DNA of 24,477 nucleotides from JBEIFW01 sp040382215 (GCA_040382215.1 JBEIFW010000034.1:1-24477), one strand, 5' to 3'; counted from the stretch's first letter, positions 11,780 to 19,834 are shown. Program-made: numbers and translations. Notes: generated by a model from the letters alone, not told the origin.

Positions 11780-12796
11780 GTGGGACTGCTCGATCGGATC
11801 CGAGCCGTGGCCGCCGAAGTTCTGGCGCCCGCTGCTCCCGTCGTCGACGGCGCCGAGCGCATCCCGCCCGGGCACCTCGCCGCCCTGGCCGAGGCGGGTG
11901 CGTTCGGGATCCGGCGCGATCTCCTGCCAGCTGCCGCGTTCGGCGCCATCAGCGAGACACTGGCCGGCGCATGCGGGGCCACGGCGTTCGTCTGGCAGCA
12001 ACACGGCGGCCCGTTGGGCCTGGCGGCGAACGGCCCCGACGTCGTTCGGGCCCGCTGGGCCGACGCCCTCGCGTCGGGCAAGGCGCTGGGCGGCGTGTGC
12101 TTCGCCCATCTGCGCCGCACCGGTCCCGCCGTGCTGCGGGCCGAGCCCGACGGTACGGGATGGCGGTTCGTCGGGGAGGCACCCTGGGCCACCTCGTGGG
12201 GCACTGCAGCGGTGTTCGCCGTCGCCGCCGTTACCGCCGACGACCGGGTCGTGTGGGCATTCGTCGACGGCCACGAGCAACGCGGCCTCACCGCATCGGC
12301 TCCGCTCGCGCTGTCGGTGTTCCGGGCAACCTCGACGGTTCGGCTGTCGTTCGACGACTTCCACGTCGCCCCCGACGCGGTCGCCGCCGTCCAGCCGGGT
12401 GCGTCGTGGCGGCGGGCGGACCACGTCGCAGGGAATCGGTGCAACCCGGCGGTGCTCGGCGTGGCGGCAGCCGCCATCGAACGCCTGGCCGGCGAACCAC
12501 CTCCGGCGGCCGGCACTGCGGCGGCGCTGCGCGATCGCCTCGAGGCGCTGCGCCACGGCTGGGTTGCCTTCGCCACCGATCCCGCACCCGACCTCGACGA
12601 GCTCGCCAGGCACCGATCGGCGGCGCTCACGCTGGCTGGCGAGGCCACCACCGCACTGCTCGCTGCCGTCGCCGGTGCCGGCATGCTGCTCGACCATCCC
12701 GCACAACGACTCGCGCGCGAGGCCTCGTTCTACACGGTCCAGGCCCAGACTCCGCTCGGACGGGCGCGCCGGCTGACCGACCTCGCCAACGGTTGA
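11780..12796 (+). CDS. Divergent acyl-CoA dehydrogenase-fold protein
   Basis: 338 residues, 40-60 shorter than ordinary acyl-CoA dehydrogenases. The three-part layout is recognisable: an N-terminal helical domain (residues 1-75), a middle beta domain (about 100-205, with GWRFVGEAPWATSWG in place of the usual WxxNGxKxW(I/V)TN, and VRLSFDDFHVAPDAV matching the strand before the C-terminal domain), and a reduced C-terminal helical domain (about 215-335). The catalytic YEGT-type glutamate motif is absent, as is the TEPxxGSD flavin motif. It is probably either a flavoprotein with different chemistry, like the DszC/monooxygenase branch, or a non-catalytic paralogue. The Ala bias and promoter match its neighbours, so there is no sign of recent transfer. 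TACGGT 7 nt upstream supports GTG 11780. Confidence 0.8.
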   Translation: MGLLDRIRAVAAEVLAPAAPVVDGAERIPPGHLAALAEAGAFGIRRDLLPAAAFGAISETLAGACGATAFVWQQHGGPLGLAANGPDVVRARWADALASGKALGGVCFAHLRRTGPAVLRAEPDGTGWRFVGEAPWATSWGTAAVFAVAAVTADDRVVWAFVDGHEQRGLTASAPLALSVFRATSTVRLSFDDFHVAPDAVAAVQPGASWRRADHVAGNRCNPAVLGVAAAAIERLAGEPPPAAGTAAALRDRLEALRHGWVAFATDPAPDLDELARHRSAALTLAGEATTALLAAVAGAGMLLDHPAQRLAREASFYTVQAQTPLGRARRLTDLANG

Positions 12797-12825
12797 GCGG
12801 GCCGGGGCAGCGCCGCACGCCGATG

Positions 12826-13110
12826 TCAACCCGGCTCGGCCTGCCCGGTACGCCTCCGGTCGGGGCTGAGCCGCAAGCCGGCGGCTCGCAGTCGCCGCAC
12901 CAGGTCCCGGGAGTCGACGACGGTCGCCCCCCGGGCGATCGCGTGCATCCGCCACTCCTCGGGCAGGTCGTAGTGGTCACCTTGGAACCCCCGACGCGGG
13001 ATCCCGAGCGCCTCGGCGAAGTCGTGCAACTCCTCGAGGCTCTCGTCGCTGACCAGGTGACACCAGCGTCGACCCTTGAACCACCAGCGGGCCTCGTCCA
13101 GCAGGATCAC
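12826..13110 (-). CDS. DUF4031 family protein
   Basis: 94 residues from GTG 13110. The sequence shows the DUF4031 signature: ILLDEARWWFKGRRWCHLVSD near the start (within residues 2-22), LHDFAEALGIPRRGFQGDHYD in the middle (29-48), and DSRDLVRRLRAAGL at the end. The family is short, cytoplasmic and without known function. The charged Asp/Glu/His residues (DE at 5-6, GDHYD at 44-48) are strongly conserved in what I recall of the family, which suggests an enzyme or nucleic-acid-associated role; this is not established. The start is supported by CAGACT 7 nt upstream. It is divergent from the HD-domain gene across a 39-bp shared promoter and converges on the acyl-CoA dehydrogenase-like gene. Confidence 0.85.
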   Translation of the reverse strand: MILLDEARWWFKGRRWCHLVSDESLEELHDFAEALGIPRRGFQGDHYDLPEEWRMHAIARGATVVDSRDLVRRLRAAGLRLSPDRRRTGQAEPG

Positions 13111-13117
13111 GACGCCC

Positions 13118-13123
13118 AGTCTG
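13118..13123 (-). promoter_or_regulatory. Putative -10 element CAGACT of the DUF4031 gene
   Basis: On the minus strand CAGACT ends 7 nt before GTG 13110. It differs from TAGnnT only in the first base and faces the TAGGCT of the divergent HD gene 12 bp away. Confidence 0.4.
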
Positions 13124-13135
13124 CCGAGACACCCG

Positions 13136-13141
13136 TAGGCT
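13136..13141 (+). promoter_or_regulatory. Putative -10 element TAGGCT of the HD-domain gene
   Basis: TAGGCT ends 8 nt before GTG 13150, in the same CCGTAGGCT context as the thiolase promoter. The two divergent -10 elements are only 12 bp apart, so RNA polymerases could not occupy both at once. Confidence 0.5.
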
Positions 13142-13149
13142 CGGCGAGC

Positions 13150-13773
13150 GTGGAGGCCGAACTGCGTGCCTGGTGGCGGGCCGACGTCGGGGCCGGCACC
13201 GAGGCGACGCTCGAGCGGCTCCTCGCCCGCCATCGTGAACCGCACCGCCGGTACCACGGCGTCGCCCACGTGCGAGCGGTCGTCGGGCGATGTCGGACGT
13301 TGCTCTCGACCGTCCCGGTACCGGACCCGGGCGCGGTTTGCCTCGCCGCCTGGTACCACGACGCCGTGTATGACCCGCGGGCCGAACCAGGCGCCAACGA
13401 AACGGCGAGCGCCCGACTCGCCGTCGCCGATCTCACCACACTCGGGTTTCCTCCCGAGCGCTGCGCCGAAGTCGCCCGACTCGTCGATCTCACCACCGGC
13501 CACGAGGTGGTCGACGGCGATGACGCCGGGGCCGTGCTCATCGATGCCGACCTTGCGGTCCTGGGCGCCGAACCCGGGGAGTACGCGGCCTACGTCGCCG
13601 GTGTGCGCGCCGAGTACGGCCACGTCGATGACGCCGCCTGGTGCGTCGGTCGCGCGGCGGTCCTGCGCCGCCTGCTCGCGCTCGATCCGCTCTTTCGGAC
13701 CCCGCCGATGCGATCCGCCGTCGCTCGGGCGCGCGCCAACCTCACGGCCGAACTCGCCTCGCTCACGGCCTGA
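13150..13773 (+). CDS. HD-superfamily metal-dependent phosphohydrolase
   Basis: 207 residues from GTG 13150, fixed by TAGGCT 8 nt upstream. HD-fold metal ligands are visible: His36/His40 in RRYHGVAHV, His70-Asp71 in AAWYHDAVYDP, and Asp132/Asp134 in LIDADLAVLG. This combination is that of the stand-alone predicted HD phosphohydrolases common in bacteria; substrates (nucleotides, or other phosphomonoesters) are unknown. The open frame upstream of 13150 is antisense to the DUF4031 gene and not counted. Divergent pairing with DUF4031 suggests, but does not prove, shared regulation. No signal peptide or membrane segment is present. Confidence 0.88.
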   Translation: MEAELRAWWRADVGAGTEATLERLLARHREPHRRYHGVAHVRAVVGRCRTLLSTVPVPDPGAVCLAAWYHDAVYDPRAEPGANETASARLAVADLTTLGFPPERCAEVARLVDLTTGHEVVDGDDAGAVLIDADLAVLGAEPGEYAAYVAGVRAEYGHVDDAAWCVGRAAVLRRLLALDPLFRTPPMRSAVARARANLTAELASLTA

Positions 13774-13815
13774 GACTCAGCGGTCACCGGCATCGTCGGG
13801 ACGCCTGGGGCGCAG

Positions 13816-13830
13816 CGGCGAGAATCGCCG
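13816..13830 (+). promoter_or_regulatory. Putative -10 GAGAAT within a 6-bp inverted repeat
   Basis: CGGCGA (13816-13821) and TCGCCG (13825-13830) flank GAA as a perfect inverted repeat. GAGAAT (13820-13825), inside it, ends 7 nt before ATG 13833. The repeat might be an operator over the -10 or the end hairpin of the HD gene. Confidence 0.3.
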
Positions 13831-13832
13831 TG

Positions 13833-14648
13833 ATGTGGGATCCTGCCCAGTACCTCCGACACGCAGACCATCGGTCGCGTCCCTTCCACGATCTCGTCGG
13901 TCGGATCGCAGTCGCCCCCGACGAGGTACGCGCCGTCGCAGACGTCGGGTGCGGGCCGGGTCACCTGACCGTCACCCTCGCCGACCGGTGGCCTGGTGCA
14001 CGCGTGGTCGGGATCGACACCTCGACGGCAATGATCGAGCGCGCCCGAGCCGACCATCCCCGTGGCGACTGGCAGCTGTCCGATGCCCGAACATGGTTGC
14101 CGGCGGCCCCGCTCGACGTCGTCGTGTCCAACGCCGTGCTCCAGTGGGTCCCCGGTCACCGCGACGTCATCGAACGCCTGCTCGCCCTGTTGAGACCCGG
14201 CGGGTGGCTCGCGTTTCAGATGCCCGCCAACGACGACGCCCCGGCGCAGCGAACCCTCACCGCGTTGGCCCGAAGCGCGCACTGGATCGAACGAGTCGGC
14301 CACCTCGCCGAGCGCGAAGAACACGTCGCGGATCCGGCGGATTACGCCACCGGGCTCCTCGCCGCTGGTTGCGACCACGTCGACGCCTGGGAGACGACCT
14401 ACGTCCACGTGCTCGCCGGCGACGACCCCGTGCTCGACTGGCTCGCCGGCACCGGGCTGCGGCCGATCCTCGAACACCTCGGCACAGACGGTCCGGCGTT
14501 CTGCACCGAACTCGGGCAACTGCTACGGGCCCAGTATCCGACGGGACCGCACGGGACGCTGTTCCCCTTCCGGCGGGTGTTCGCCGTCGCCCGCCGGGGC
14601 ACCGGTCACGCCTCGCCCGCCGCGGTGCGGGGATCGAGCCCCCGGTAG
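13833..14648 (+). CDS. SAM-dependent methyltransferase, trans-aconitate methyltransferase-like
   Basis: 271 residues. The N-terminus MWDPAQYLRHADHRSRPFHDL is that of trans-aconitate 2-methyltransferases (Tam), which methylate trans-aconitate to prevent inhibition of aconitase (stretch shown: residues 1-20). Class I methyltransferase motif I is AVADVGCGPGHLT at 35-46, followed by GIDTSTAMI (acidic residue binding the SAM ribose) and VSNAVLQWVPGH, the Tam-type motif IV. ATG 13833 is preferred; GTG 13830 is one codon upstream in the same frame. The TAG stop is also the first half of the TAGCGT promoter element of the MoxR gene. The C-terminal 15 residues are low complexity. Another small-acid substrate is possible. 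Confidence 0.88.
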   Translation: MWDPAQYLRHADHRSRPFHDLVGRIAVAPDEVRAVADVGCGPGHLTVTLADRWPGARVVGIDTSTAMIERARADHPRGDWQLSDARTWLPAAPLDVVVSNAVLQWVPGHRDVIERLLALLRPGGWLAFQMPANDDAPAQRTLTALARSAHWIERVGHLAEREEHVADPADYATGLLAAGCDHVDAWETTYVHVLAGDDPVLDWLAGTGLRPILEHLGTDGPAFCTELGQLLRAQYPTGPHGTLFPFRRVFAVARRGTGHASPAAVRGSSPR

Positions 14649-14651
14649 CGT
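14646..14651 (+). promoter_or_regulatory. Putative -10 element TAGCGT of MoxR/DUF58/transglutaminase operon
   Basis: TAGCGT in CGGTAGCGT context ends 8 nt before ATG 14660. Its TAG is the stop codon of the methyltransferase gene, so promoter and upstream coding region are fused. Confidence 0.55.
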
Positions 14652-14659
14652 TCTCGGCG

Positions 14660-15586
14660 ATGGGTGCTGCGTCGGTCGAAGTCGCCTCCCGGCTGCGAAC
14701 GGCGCTCGCATCGGTGCTGCTCGGGCGGCCCGACGCCGTGGAGTTGACCGTCGCCGCCGTACTCGCAGGTGGGCACGTGCTGGTCGAGGATGTTCCCGGG
14801 GTGGGAAAGACGCTGCTGGGCAAAGCGCTCGCCGCTGCGATCGGCGGCTCGTTCGGACGTATCCAGGGCACCGCCGACCTGCTCCCCACGGACGTCACCG
14901 GCGTCAGCGTCTACGAGGAGCGGTCGGGCTCCTGGGTCTTTCGAGCGGGACCGGTGTTCCACCACGTCGTGCTGGTCGATGAGCTGAACCGGGCAACTCC
15001 CCGGGCACAGTCGGCGCTGCTCGAGGCGATGGCCGAAGGGCAGGTCTCCGTCGACGGCGCCGCCCGCCCCCTGCTGCGGCCGTTCCTCGTGCTCGCCACC
15101 CAGAACCCGGGGGGGCCGGGCACCTTCCCACTCGTCGAAGGCCAGCTCGACCGGTTCGCCGTGAGCGTGTCGCTCGGGCTGCCGCCCCGGCCGGCCGAGC
15201 GGGCGCTGCTCTCGGGCGACGGCGGGATCGCCGCACTCGAGCACCTCCATGGGGTGACCAGCCCCGTCGGGCTCGCCGAGGCGCAGCGCGACGCCGCCTC
15301 CGTCCACGTCGCAGCGCCGGTACTCGACTACCTGCTCGACGTGGTCGAGGCGATCCGCAGCGTCCACGGCGGCCTGCGACCAAGCCCGAGGGCATCGCAG
15401 GCCCTGCTCGCCGTCACCCGATCGCTCGCCTGCCTGGACGCTCGCGGCTTCGCAACCCCCGAGGACGTCCAGCGCGCCGCCCCCGCCGTGCTCGCCCACC
15501 GTGTGTCGGCAGGCGGTGCCGGCTTCGAACCGGCACGGGCCGACATCGCCCGGCTCCTGCGCACGGTGCCCGTCCCGGTCGGGTGA
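14660..15586 (+). CDS. MoxR-family AAA+ ATPase
   Basis: 308 residues, usual MoxR length. Walker A is GVGKT (47-51, within LVEDVPGVGKTLLGK) and Walker B is VVLVDELNRA (103-112); ATQNP follows as sensor I, and FPLVEGQLDRF is the MoxR-specific segment after it. The C-terminal lid domain covers about 215-300. MoxR ATPases act as chaperone-like remodellers, usually for metal insertion or assembly of a VWA/DUF58 partner. The next gene is exactly such a DUF58 protein, with GTGA overlap, followed by a transglutaminase. This three-gene order is a recurrent bacterial cassette. It is cytoplasmic and led by its own TAGCGT element. Confidence 0.95.
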   Translation: MGAASVEVASRLRTALASVLLGRPDAVELTVAAVLAGGHVLVEDVPGVGKTLLGKALAAAIGGSFGRIQGTADLLPTDVTGVSVYEERSGSWVFRAGPVFHHVVLVDELNRATPRAQSALLEAMAEGQVSVDGAARPLLRPFLVLATQNPGGPGTFPLVEGQLDRFAVSVSLGLPPRPAERALLSGDGGIAALEHLHGVTSPVGLAEAQRDAASVHVAAPVLDYLLDVVEAIRSVHGGLRPSPRASQALLAVTRSLACLDARGFATPEDVQRAAPAVLAHRVSAGGAGFEPARADIARLLRTVPVPVG

Positions 15587-16491
15587 TGCGCCTCCGCCGG
15601 AGGCCCACGCTGCGGCCCACGCCGAGCGGTGCCATCGTGGCGCTGCTGTTCGTCCTCGGCGCTCGCACGCTGCGCGAACAGCCGTCCCCGTGGCTGCGGC
15701 TGCTCGTCGTCGGAGCTGCACTGCTCTTGGTCCTCGACGCAGCGTGGAGCCTGTTCGCCATTCGCCGGCTCCGGATCGAGCTGGTGCCTGCGCCGGTCGG
15801 GGTGGCGGGGCGGCCGCTGACGAGCCGACTGTCGGTGTCGGGGTCTTTCCTCGGGGTCGTCGTTCGCATGCTGTCGGTGCATCGAGCGCCCGAGGTGCTC
15901 GTGCATCCCCCCGCCCAGGGTGAGTACGTCGCCGTGCCCGACCGCCGTGGCGCGTTCCCTGGCGCAACGGTCCGCACCCTGGCCCGCAGCCCGCTCGGGC
16001 TGCTCGCTGGCGGCTGGGTGTGGCAGGTGCGCTTCGCCGTCCCGGTCCTCGTGGGTCCCACACCCGTCCCCGTAACCGTCACCGGCTCGGCGCCGAACAC
16101 GACCCGCGACGACGGCGACGAGACCACCCGCGGCATGCGTCCCTACGTTCCGGGTGACCGGCCGGGGCTGGTGCACTGGCCGGCCACGGCACGAGCTGGC
16201 GAACTGGTCGTGCGGCAGGTCGAACACGACGGACTCGCGCCGACCGTCGTAGTCGTCGATCTCGGGCCCGAACCCGGCGCTGCTGCCGAGCGGGCTGCCG
16301 CGGTCGGCGCCGGCCTCGTCGACTCGCTGCTCGCCCGGGGCGATCGGATCACGCTCGTCACCAGCGCAGGCGCACGAGTGGTCGCCGACGACCTCGCCGC
16401 TGCCGCCGCACTCGCGCTCGCCCGACCCGGCCCGGTGGCCGACGACGCGTGCACCTTCCGCGTCTCCCCGGAGGGCGTGACCGTCGCATGA
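15583..16491 (+). CDS. DUF58 membrane protein, partner of MoxR
   Basis: 302 residues from GTG 15583 (overlaps the MoxR stop as GTGA); ATG 15586, the next codon, is an equally good start. Two hydrophobic segments at about 15-27 and 37-60 anchor it in the membrane, followed by a soluble part. The DUF58 signature RGMRPYVPGDRPGLVHW occurs at 183-199, then TARAGELVVRQVE. The region from about 210 onward (TVVVVDLGPEP, then LLARGDRITLVTS) has the VWA-like fold usual for the family, with the first Asp of a metal-site-like DLGPE but not a full DxSxS. It probably docks to the MoxR ATPase at the membrane. It is translated together with its neighbours on both sides. Confidence 0.92.
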   Translation: MMRLRRRPTLRPTPSGAIVALLFVLGARTLREQPSPWLRLLVVGAALLLVLDAAWSLFAIRRLRIELVPAPVGVAGRPLTSRLSVSGSFLGVVVRMLSVHRAPEVLVHPPAQGEYVAVPDRRGAFPGATVRTLARSPLGLLAGGWVWQVRFAVPVLVGPTPVPVTVTGSAPNTTRDDGDETTRGMRPYVPGDRPGLVHWPATARAGELVVRQVEHDGLAPTVVVVDLGPEPGAAAERAAAVGAGLVDSLLARGDRITLVTSAGARVVADDLAAAAALALARPGPVADDACTFRVSPEGVTVA

Positions 16492-18359
16492 CTCGGCCGT
16501 TCCTTCCCGCCGTGCTCCTCGCACTGGCCACCGCGGGAGTCGCCGTGGTGCAGGGTGAACCGGCCTGGCTCCTGCCCGTGGCCGTCGCAGCGCTCGCAGC
16601 GGGAGACATCCTCGGCGCGCTGACCCGCCGGGTCGTGGTCGCCGTCGCCGTCACCGGCGGCGTCGCAACCCTGGCCCTCGTCGTCGGCGAGGGCGGGCAG
16701 GCCGCCGTGCCCGTCGTCGCAACGATCACGTGTGCCGCAGCAGTCAGGCGCCGATCGCTCGCCCCTGCCGTGCTCGGACCCGCTGCGGCGGCGGTCACTG
16801 CCGCCGTCGTCCTGCTCCCGGCCGGTCGGTTCCTCCCGCTTGCCCTCGTCGGCTGGAGCGCTGCGGCCGTGGGACTGCTTGCCTCGCCCGAACGCTCACC
16901 GCATCTCGTCGAGCTGGGCGTCCCGCGACGCAGTCCGGTCCTCGTGCGGGTCCTGACGACCGTCGCCCTGCTCGCCCTGTGCACCCCGATGGTGGCTGCC
17001 CTGATCCCTGACCCGCCCGGTCGGGGCGATCCACGGCTCGGCGCCGGCGAGGTCGACGAGGGTCCCGGTCCCCCCGTGGCTTCAGGTTCGTTCCGTTCCA
17101 CCGACCGTATCGACCTCGGCGTGCGATCACCCGTCGACGACCGCGAGGTGCTGCGCGTACGCGCCGAGCGGCCGTCGCTGTGGCGCGGGCAGGTGTTCGA
17201 CCGGTGGGACGGGAGAACGTGGACCCTCGCGCCCGGCCTGGTCGATCGCGACCGGGTCACCGCCCGCACCGAGTTCGAGGCCGCCAACCGGTTCGGCATC
17301 GACCTCGAAGAGCAGCGGATGACCGTGGTCGAAGCGACCGACGTCGTCGTGGCGGCCCCTCGGCTGGTCGACCATGCGACGCCGGTCCGGGCCCAGCGCG
17401 ACCGCGACGGCACGATCCTCACCGACCGGCCGATGCCACCCGGTACGACGTACCGGGTGACATCCGCCGTGCTCAAGATCTCGGTGGGGGAACTCGAGGC
17501 CGCCCCGGCCGGCGGTGCCGACCCCGGCGAGCGGTACCGGGTGCTGCCCGTGGTCCCCGAGCGGATCGTGACGCTCGCCCGGGAACTGACGGCGAGCGCC
17601 CCCACGACGTTTGCCAAGGTGCGCTCGATCGAAGCCTGGCTCGCCGCCAACATCACCTACACGCTCGACCTGCCCCCGCTGCCCGCAGGTGCCGACGCCG
17701 TCGACCACGTGCTGTTCGAGGACCGCCGCGGCTACTGCCAGCAGATCGCGTCGGCGATGGCGGTGTTGCTGCGGATCGCCGGCGTGCCCACCCGGGTCGC
17801 GACCGGGGTGGTCGCGGGAGAGCGCGACGAGCTCAGCGGCGAGTGGATCGTGCGGGCCCAGGACGCGCACGCCTGGGTGGAAGTCTGGTTCCCCGGCATC
17901 GGGTGGTACGGCTTCGACCCCACGTCGGCGGTGCCCTTCGGCAGCCGTGACGGCGCCGGCTCGGCGATCGCCGACGCACTGGCCGCCGCCGTTCCCGGTC
18001 TCGTCGTCGCGATCGGGGCGCTCGCCATCGCTGGTGCCGTCGTCAGCGCACGGCGGGCCCGGCGCCGCCGGCCCGGTTGGGCCCGGCGTCAAGTCGAGAC
18101 CCTCGATCGGCTCAGCGGGGCCGTCGGGCGCCCCCGGTCGCCATCCACTCCGGTGCGCCGGCACGTCGCCGACGGGCTCGCCGGCTCACCGCTGGACCAT
18201 CCCGATCTGCCGGGTGCCGTCGCCGTCGTCGAGCGCGCCCTTTACACCGATGACGAACCGGCGCCGACCGAGCGCCGGTTCGTCGAGGTGACGATCGCAG
18301 AGCTCAGGCGGGCAGCACGGCCTCGATGGCGGCGACGACGGTGGGGTCGTCGGGCTTGA
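16488..18359 (+). CDS. Membrane transglutaminase-like protease (TgpA/DUF3488 type)
   Basis: 623 residues, beginning in an ATGA overlap with DUF58. Five or six membrane segments occupy about residues 5-175. An extracytoplasmic region at 180-500 carries a transglutaminase-like domain with its catalytic triad: Cys417 in RRGYCQQIASAMAVLL, His461 in DAHAWVEVW, and Asp477 in GWYGFDPTSAVP. A final membrane segment lies at about 503-520 and an Arg-rich cytoplasmic tail ends the protein. This is the third member of the MoxR-DUF58-transglutaminase cassette; known relatives (TgpA) are needed for viability in some bacteria, and cell-envelope protein processing is the usual guess. Its last 56 bp overlap the 3' end of the convergent glutathione peroxidase gene, so the final Arg-rich residues are read from DNA shared with that gene. 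Confidence 0.93.
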   Translation: MTRPFLPAVLLALATAGVAVVQGEPAWLLPVAVAALAAGDILGALTRRVVVAVAVTGGVATLALVVGEGGQAAVPVVATITCAAAVRRRSLAPAVLGPAAAAVTAAVVLLPAGRFLPLALVGWSAAAVGLLASPERSPHLVELGVPRRSPVLVRVLTTVALLALCTPMVAALIPDPPGRGDPRLGAGEVDEGPGPPVASGSFRSTDRIDLGVRSPVDDREVLRVRAERPSLWRGQVFDRWDGRTWTLAPGLVDRDRVTARTEFEAANRFGIDLEEQRMTVVEATDVVVAAPRLVDHATPVRAQRDRDGTILTDRPMPPGTTYRVTSAVLKISVGELEAAPAGGADPGERYRVLPVVPERIVTLARELTASAPTTFAKVRSIEAWLAANITYTLDLPPLPAGADAVDHVLFEDRRGYCQQIASAMAVLLRIAGVPTRVATGVVAGERDELSGEWIVRAQDAHAWVEVWFPGIGWYGFDPTSAVPFGSRDGAGSAIADALAAAVPGLVVAIGALAIAGAVVSARRARRRRPGWARRQVETLDRLSGAVGRPRSPSTPVRRHVADGLAGSPLDHPDLPGAVAVVERALYTDDEPAPTERRFVEVTIAELRRAARPRWRRRRWGRRA

Positions 18360-18792
18360 CCATCGGCGCGAACCGGCGGGCGACGGTGCCGTCCGGCGCG
18401 ACGAGGAACTTCTCGAAGTTCCAGCGGATGTCACCGCTGTGGCCCTCGGCGTCGGCGACGGCGGTGAGCTCCGTGTAGATCGGGTGCCGGCCCGGGCCGT
18501 TCACTTCGATCTTCTCCATCAACGGGAACGTGACCCCGTACGACGTCGAGCAGAAGGTCTGGATCTCCTCGGCCGTGCCCGGCTCCTGCCCCATGAACTG
18601 GTTGCAGGGGAACCCCACCACGAACAGGCCACGCGGGCCGTAGGTCTTCTGTAGCTCCTCGAGGCCGCTGTACTGCGGGGTGAGCCCGCACTTGGACGCC
18701 ACGTTGACGATCAGCAGCGCGTGCCCGGCGTACGCGCCGAGCGAGGTGGACTCGCCGGACAGGGTGTGGACAGGGTGCTCGAACACGGACAT
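18304..18792 (-). CDS. Glutathione peroxidase family (thioredoxin-type) peroxidase
   Basis: 162 residues from ATG 18792; GAGGA lies 7 nt upstream. The catalytic tetrad is present: Cys35 in NVASKCGLTPQY (cysteine, not selenocysteine), Gln69 in NQFMGQEPG, and Trp124/Asn125 in RWNFEKFL. Cys81 in TFCSTSYGVTFP corresponds to the resolving Cys of thioredoxin-dependent Gpx enzymes, and Cys63 in FPCNQF is also kept, so reduction by thioredoxin (or a mycothiol/mycoredoxin system) is more likely than by glutathione, which actinobacteria generally lack. It reduces H2O2 and lipid hydroperoxides in the cytoplasm. The 3' end overlaps the transglutaminase gene by 56 bp. It is divergent from the F420-type oxidoreductase. 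Confidence 0.92.
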   Translation of the reverse strand: MSVFEHPVHTLSGESTSLGAYAGHALLIVNVASKCGLTPQYSGLEELQKTYGPRGLFVVGFPCNQFMGQEPGTAEEIQTFCSTSYGVTFPLMEKIEVNGPGRHPIYTELTAVADAEGHSGDIRWNFEKFLVAPDGTVARRFAPMVKPDDPTVVAAIEAVLPA

Positions 18793-18852
18793 CTCCCCAT
18801 CCTCGCCCTCGTCCTGCGGCCACGTCGGATCGGACGGGCGCCCGACGCGCCG

Positions 18853-18858
18853 TACAGT
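18853..18858 (+). promoter_or_regulatory. Putative -10 element TACAGT
   Basis: TACAGT ends 6 nt before GTG 18865 of the F420-type oxidoreductase, in the 72-bp divergent gap with the peroxidase gene. Confidence 0.45.
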
Positions 18859-18864
18859 CGGACC

Positions 18865-19770
18865 GTGCGCATCGGCCTGTTCCTCGGTTCCCCGCCCAAA
18901 CTCGACGTCCTGCTCGACGGCGTACGCAGCGCCCACGACCGTGGCTTCGCCGCCGTCTGGGTCGCCCAGACCTTCGGGCTCGATGCGCTCACGGCGCTCG
19001 CGCTCGCCGGAAGCCAGGTGCCCGACATCGAACTCGCGACCGGCGTGGTGCCCACGTTCCCCCGCCACCCGGGCATGCTGGCGGGACAGGCGCTCACGGT
19101 GCAGGCGGCGACGAGAAACCGGCTCACGCTCGGCATCGGGCTCAGCCACCGCCCGGTGGTCGAGGGCATGTGGGGCTATCCGTGGGAAAAGCCCGCCCGG
19201 CACCTGCGGGAGTACCTCGAAGCGCTCGTGCCTGCGCTGCGCGGCGAGCACCTGGCCTACCGGGGCGAGACGATCACCTCGATCGGGCAGATCGGCGTCG
19301 CCGGCGTCATGGCGCCACCGGTGCTCGTCGCCGCCCTCGGCGAGCAGACGTTGCGGATTACCGGGCGGCTGGCGGACGGCACCGTCACCTGGATGGTCGG
19401 TCTGCGCACGCTCGCCGATCACACCGTGCCGATCCTCACCGATGCGGCCGAGGCCGCCGGGCGCCCGGCGCCACGCGTGGCCGTCGGCCTTCCCATCTGC
19501 GTGACGAACGACGTCGACGCCGCCCGGGCCAGGGCCAACAAGAGCTTCGCGATCTACGGGCAGCTCCCGTCCTACCGGGCGATGCTCGACCGCGAAGGTG
19601 CGGCCAACCCCGGTGACGTCGCGATCCTCGGCGACGAGGACGAGGTCCGGGCCGGGGTGCGCGCGATCGCCGAGGCCGGCGGCACCGACTTCGCCGCCAG
19701 CGTGTTCGGCTCGCCCGAGGAGCAGGCCCGCACCACGGCGCTCCTCGCCGAGATCGCTGCCGGCCGGTAG
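18865..19770 (+). CDS. Luciferase-like F420-dependent oxidoreductase
   Basis: 301 residues from GTG 18865, where the protein begins with the first barrel strand (MRIGLFLGS). The luciferase-like monooxygenase TIM barrel is clear: AVWVAQTFGLDALTALALAG (residues 30-50 region), LATGVVPTFPRHP, LTLGIGLSHRPVVEGMWG, and GRLADGTVTWMVG. These features match the actinobacterial F420-dependent group in which the second strand carries QTFG rather than flavin-specific residues; FMN use cannot be excluded. Substrate is unknown; relatives act on ketones, aldehydes and lipids. The start is supported by TACAGT 6 nt upstream. It is followed 64 nt later by an MBL-fold gene with its own TAGCCT, so they need not be an operon. 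Confidence 0.9.
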   Translation: MRIGLFLGSPPKLDVLLDGVRSAHDRGFAAVWVAQTFGLDALTALALAGSQVPDIELATGVVPTFPRHPGMLAGQALTVQAATRNRLTLGIGLSHRPVVEGMWGYPWEKPARHLREYLEALVPALRGEHLAYRGETITSIGQIGVAGVMAPPVLVAALGEQTLRITGRLADGTVTWMVGLRTLADHTVPILTDAAEAAGRPAPRVAVGLPICVTNDVDAARARANKSFAIYGQLPSYRAMLDREGAANPGDVAILGDEDEVRAGVRAIAEAGGTDFAASVFGSPEEQARTTALLAEIAAGR

Positions 19771-19821
19771 CGCCTGCCACCACCTTCGCACGACCCGGGG
19801 GCGGCCCGCCGGCTGCAGGGT

Positions 19822-19827
19822 TAGCCT
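19822..19827 (+). promoter_or_regulatory. Putative -10 element TAGCCT of the MBL-fold gene
   Basis: TAGCCT ends 7 nt before GTG 19835 but only 1 nt before the other in-frame GTG at 19829, so it points to 19835 as the start. Confidence 0.5.
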
Positions 19828-19834
19828 TGTGGCC

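Noticed and set aside
14606..16063. 485-residue minus-strand open frame
   Set aside because: It is antisense to the MoxR and DUF58 genes and has no domain.
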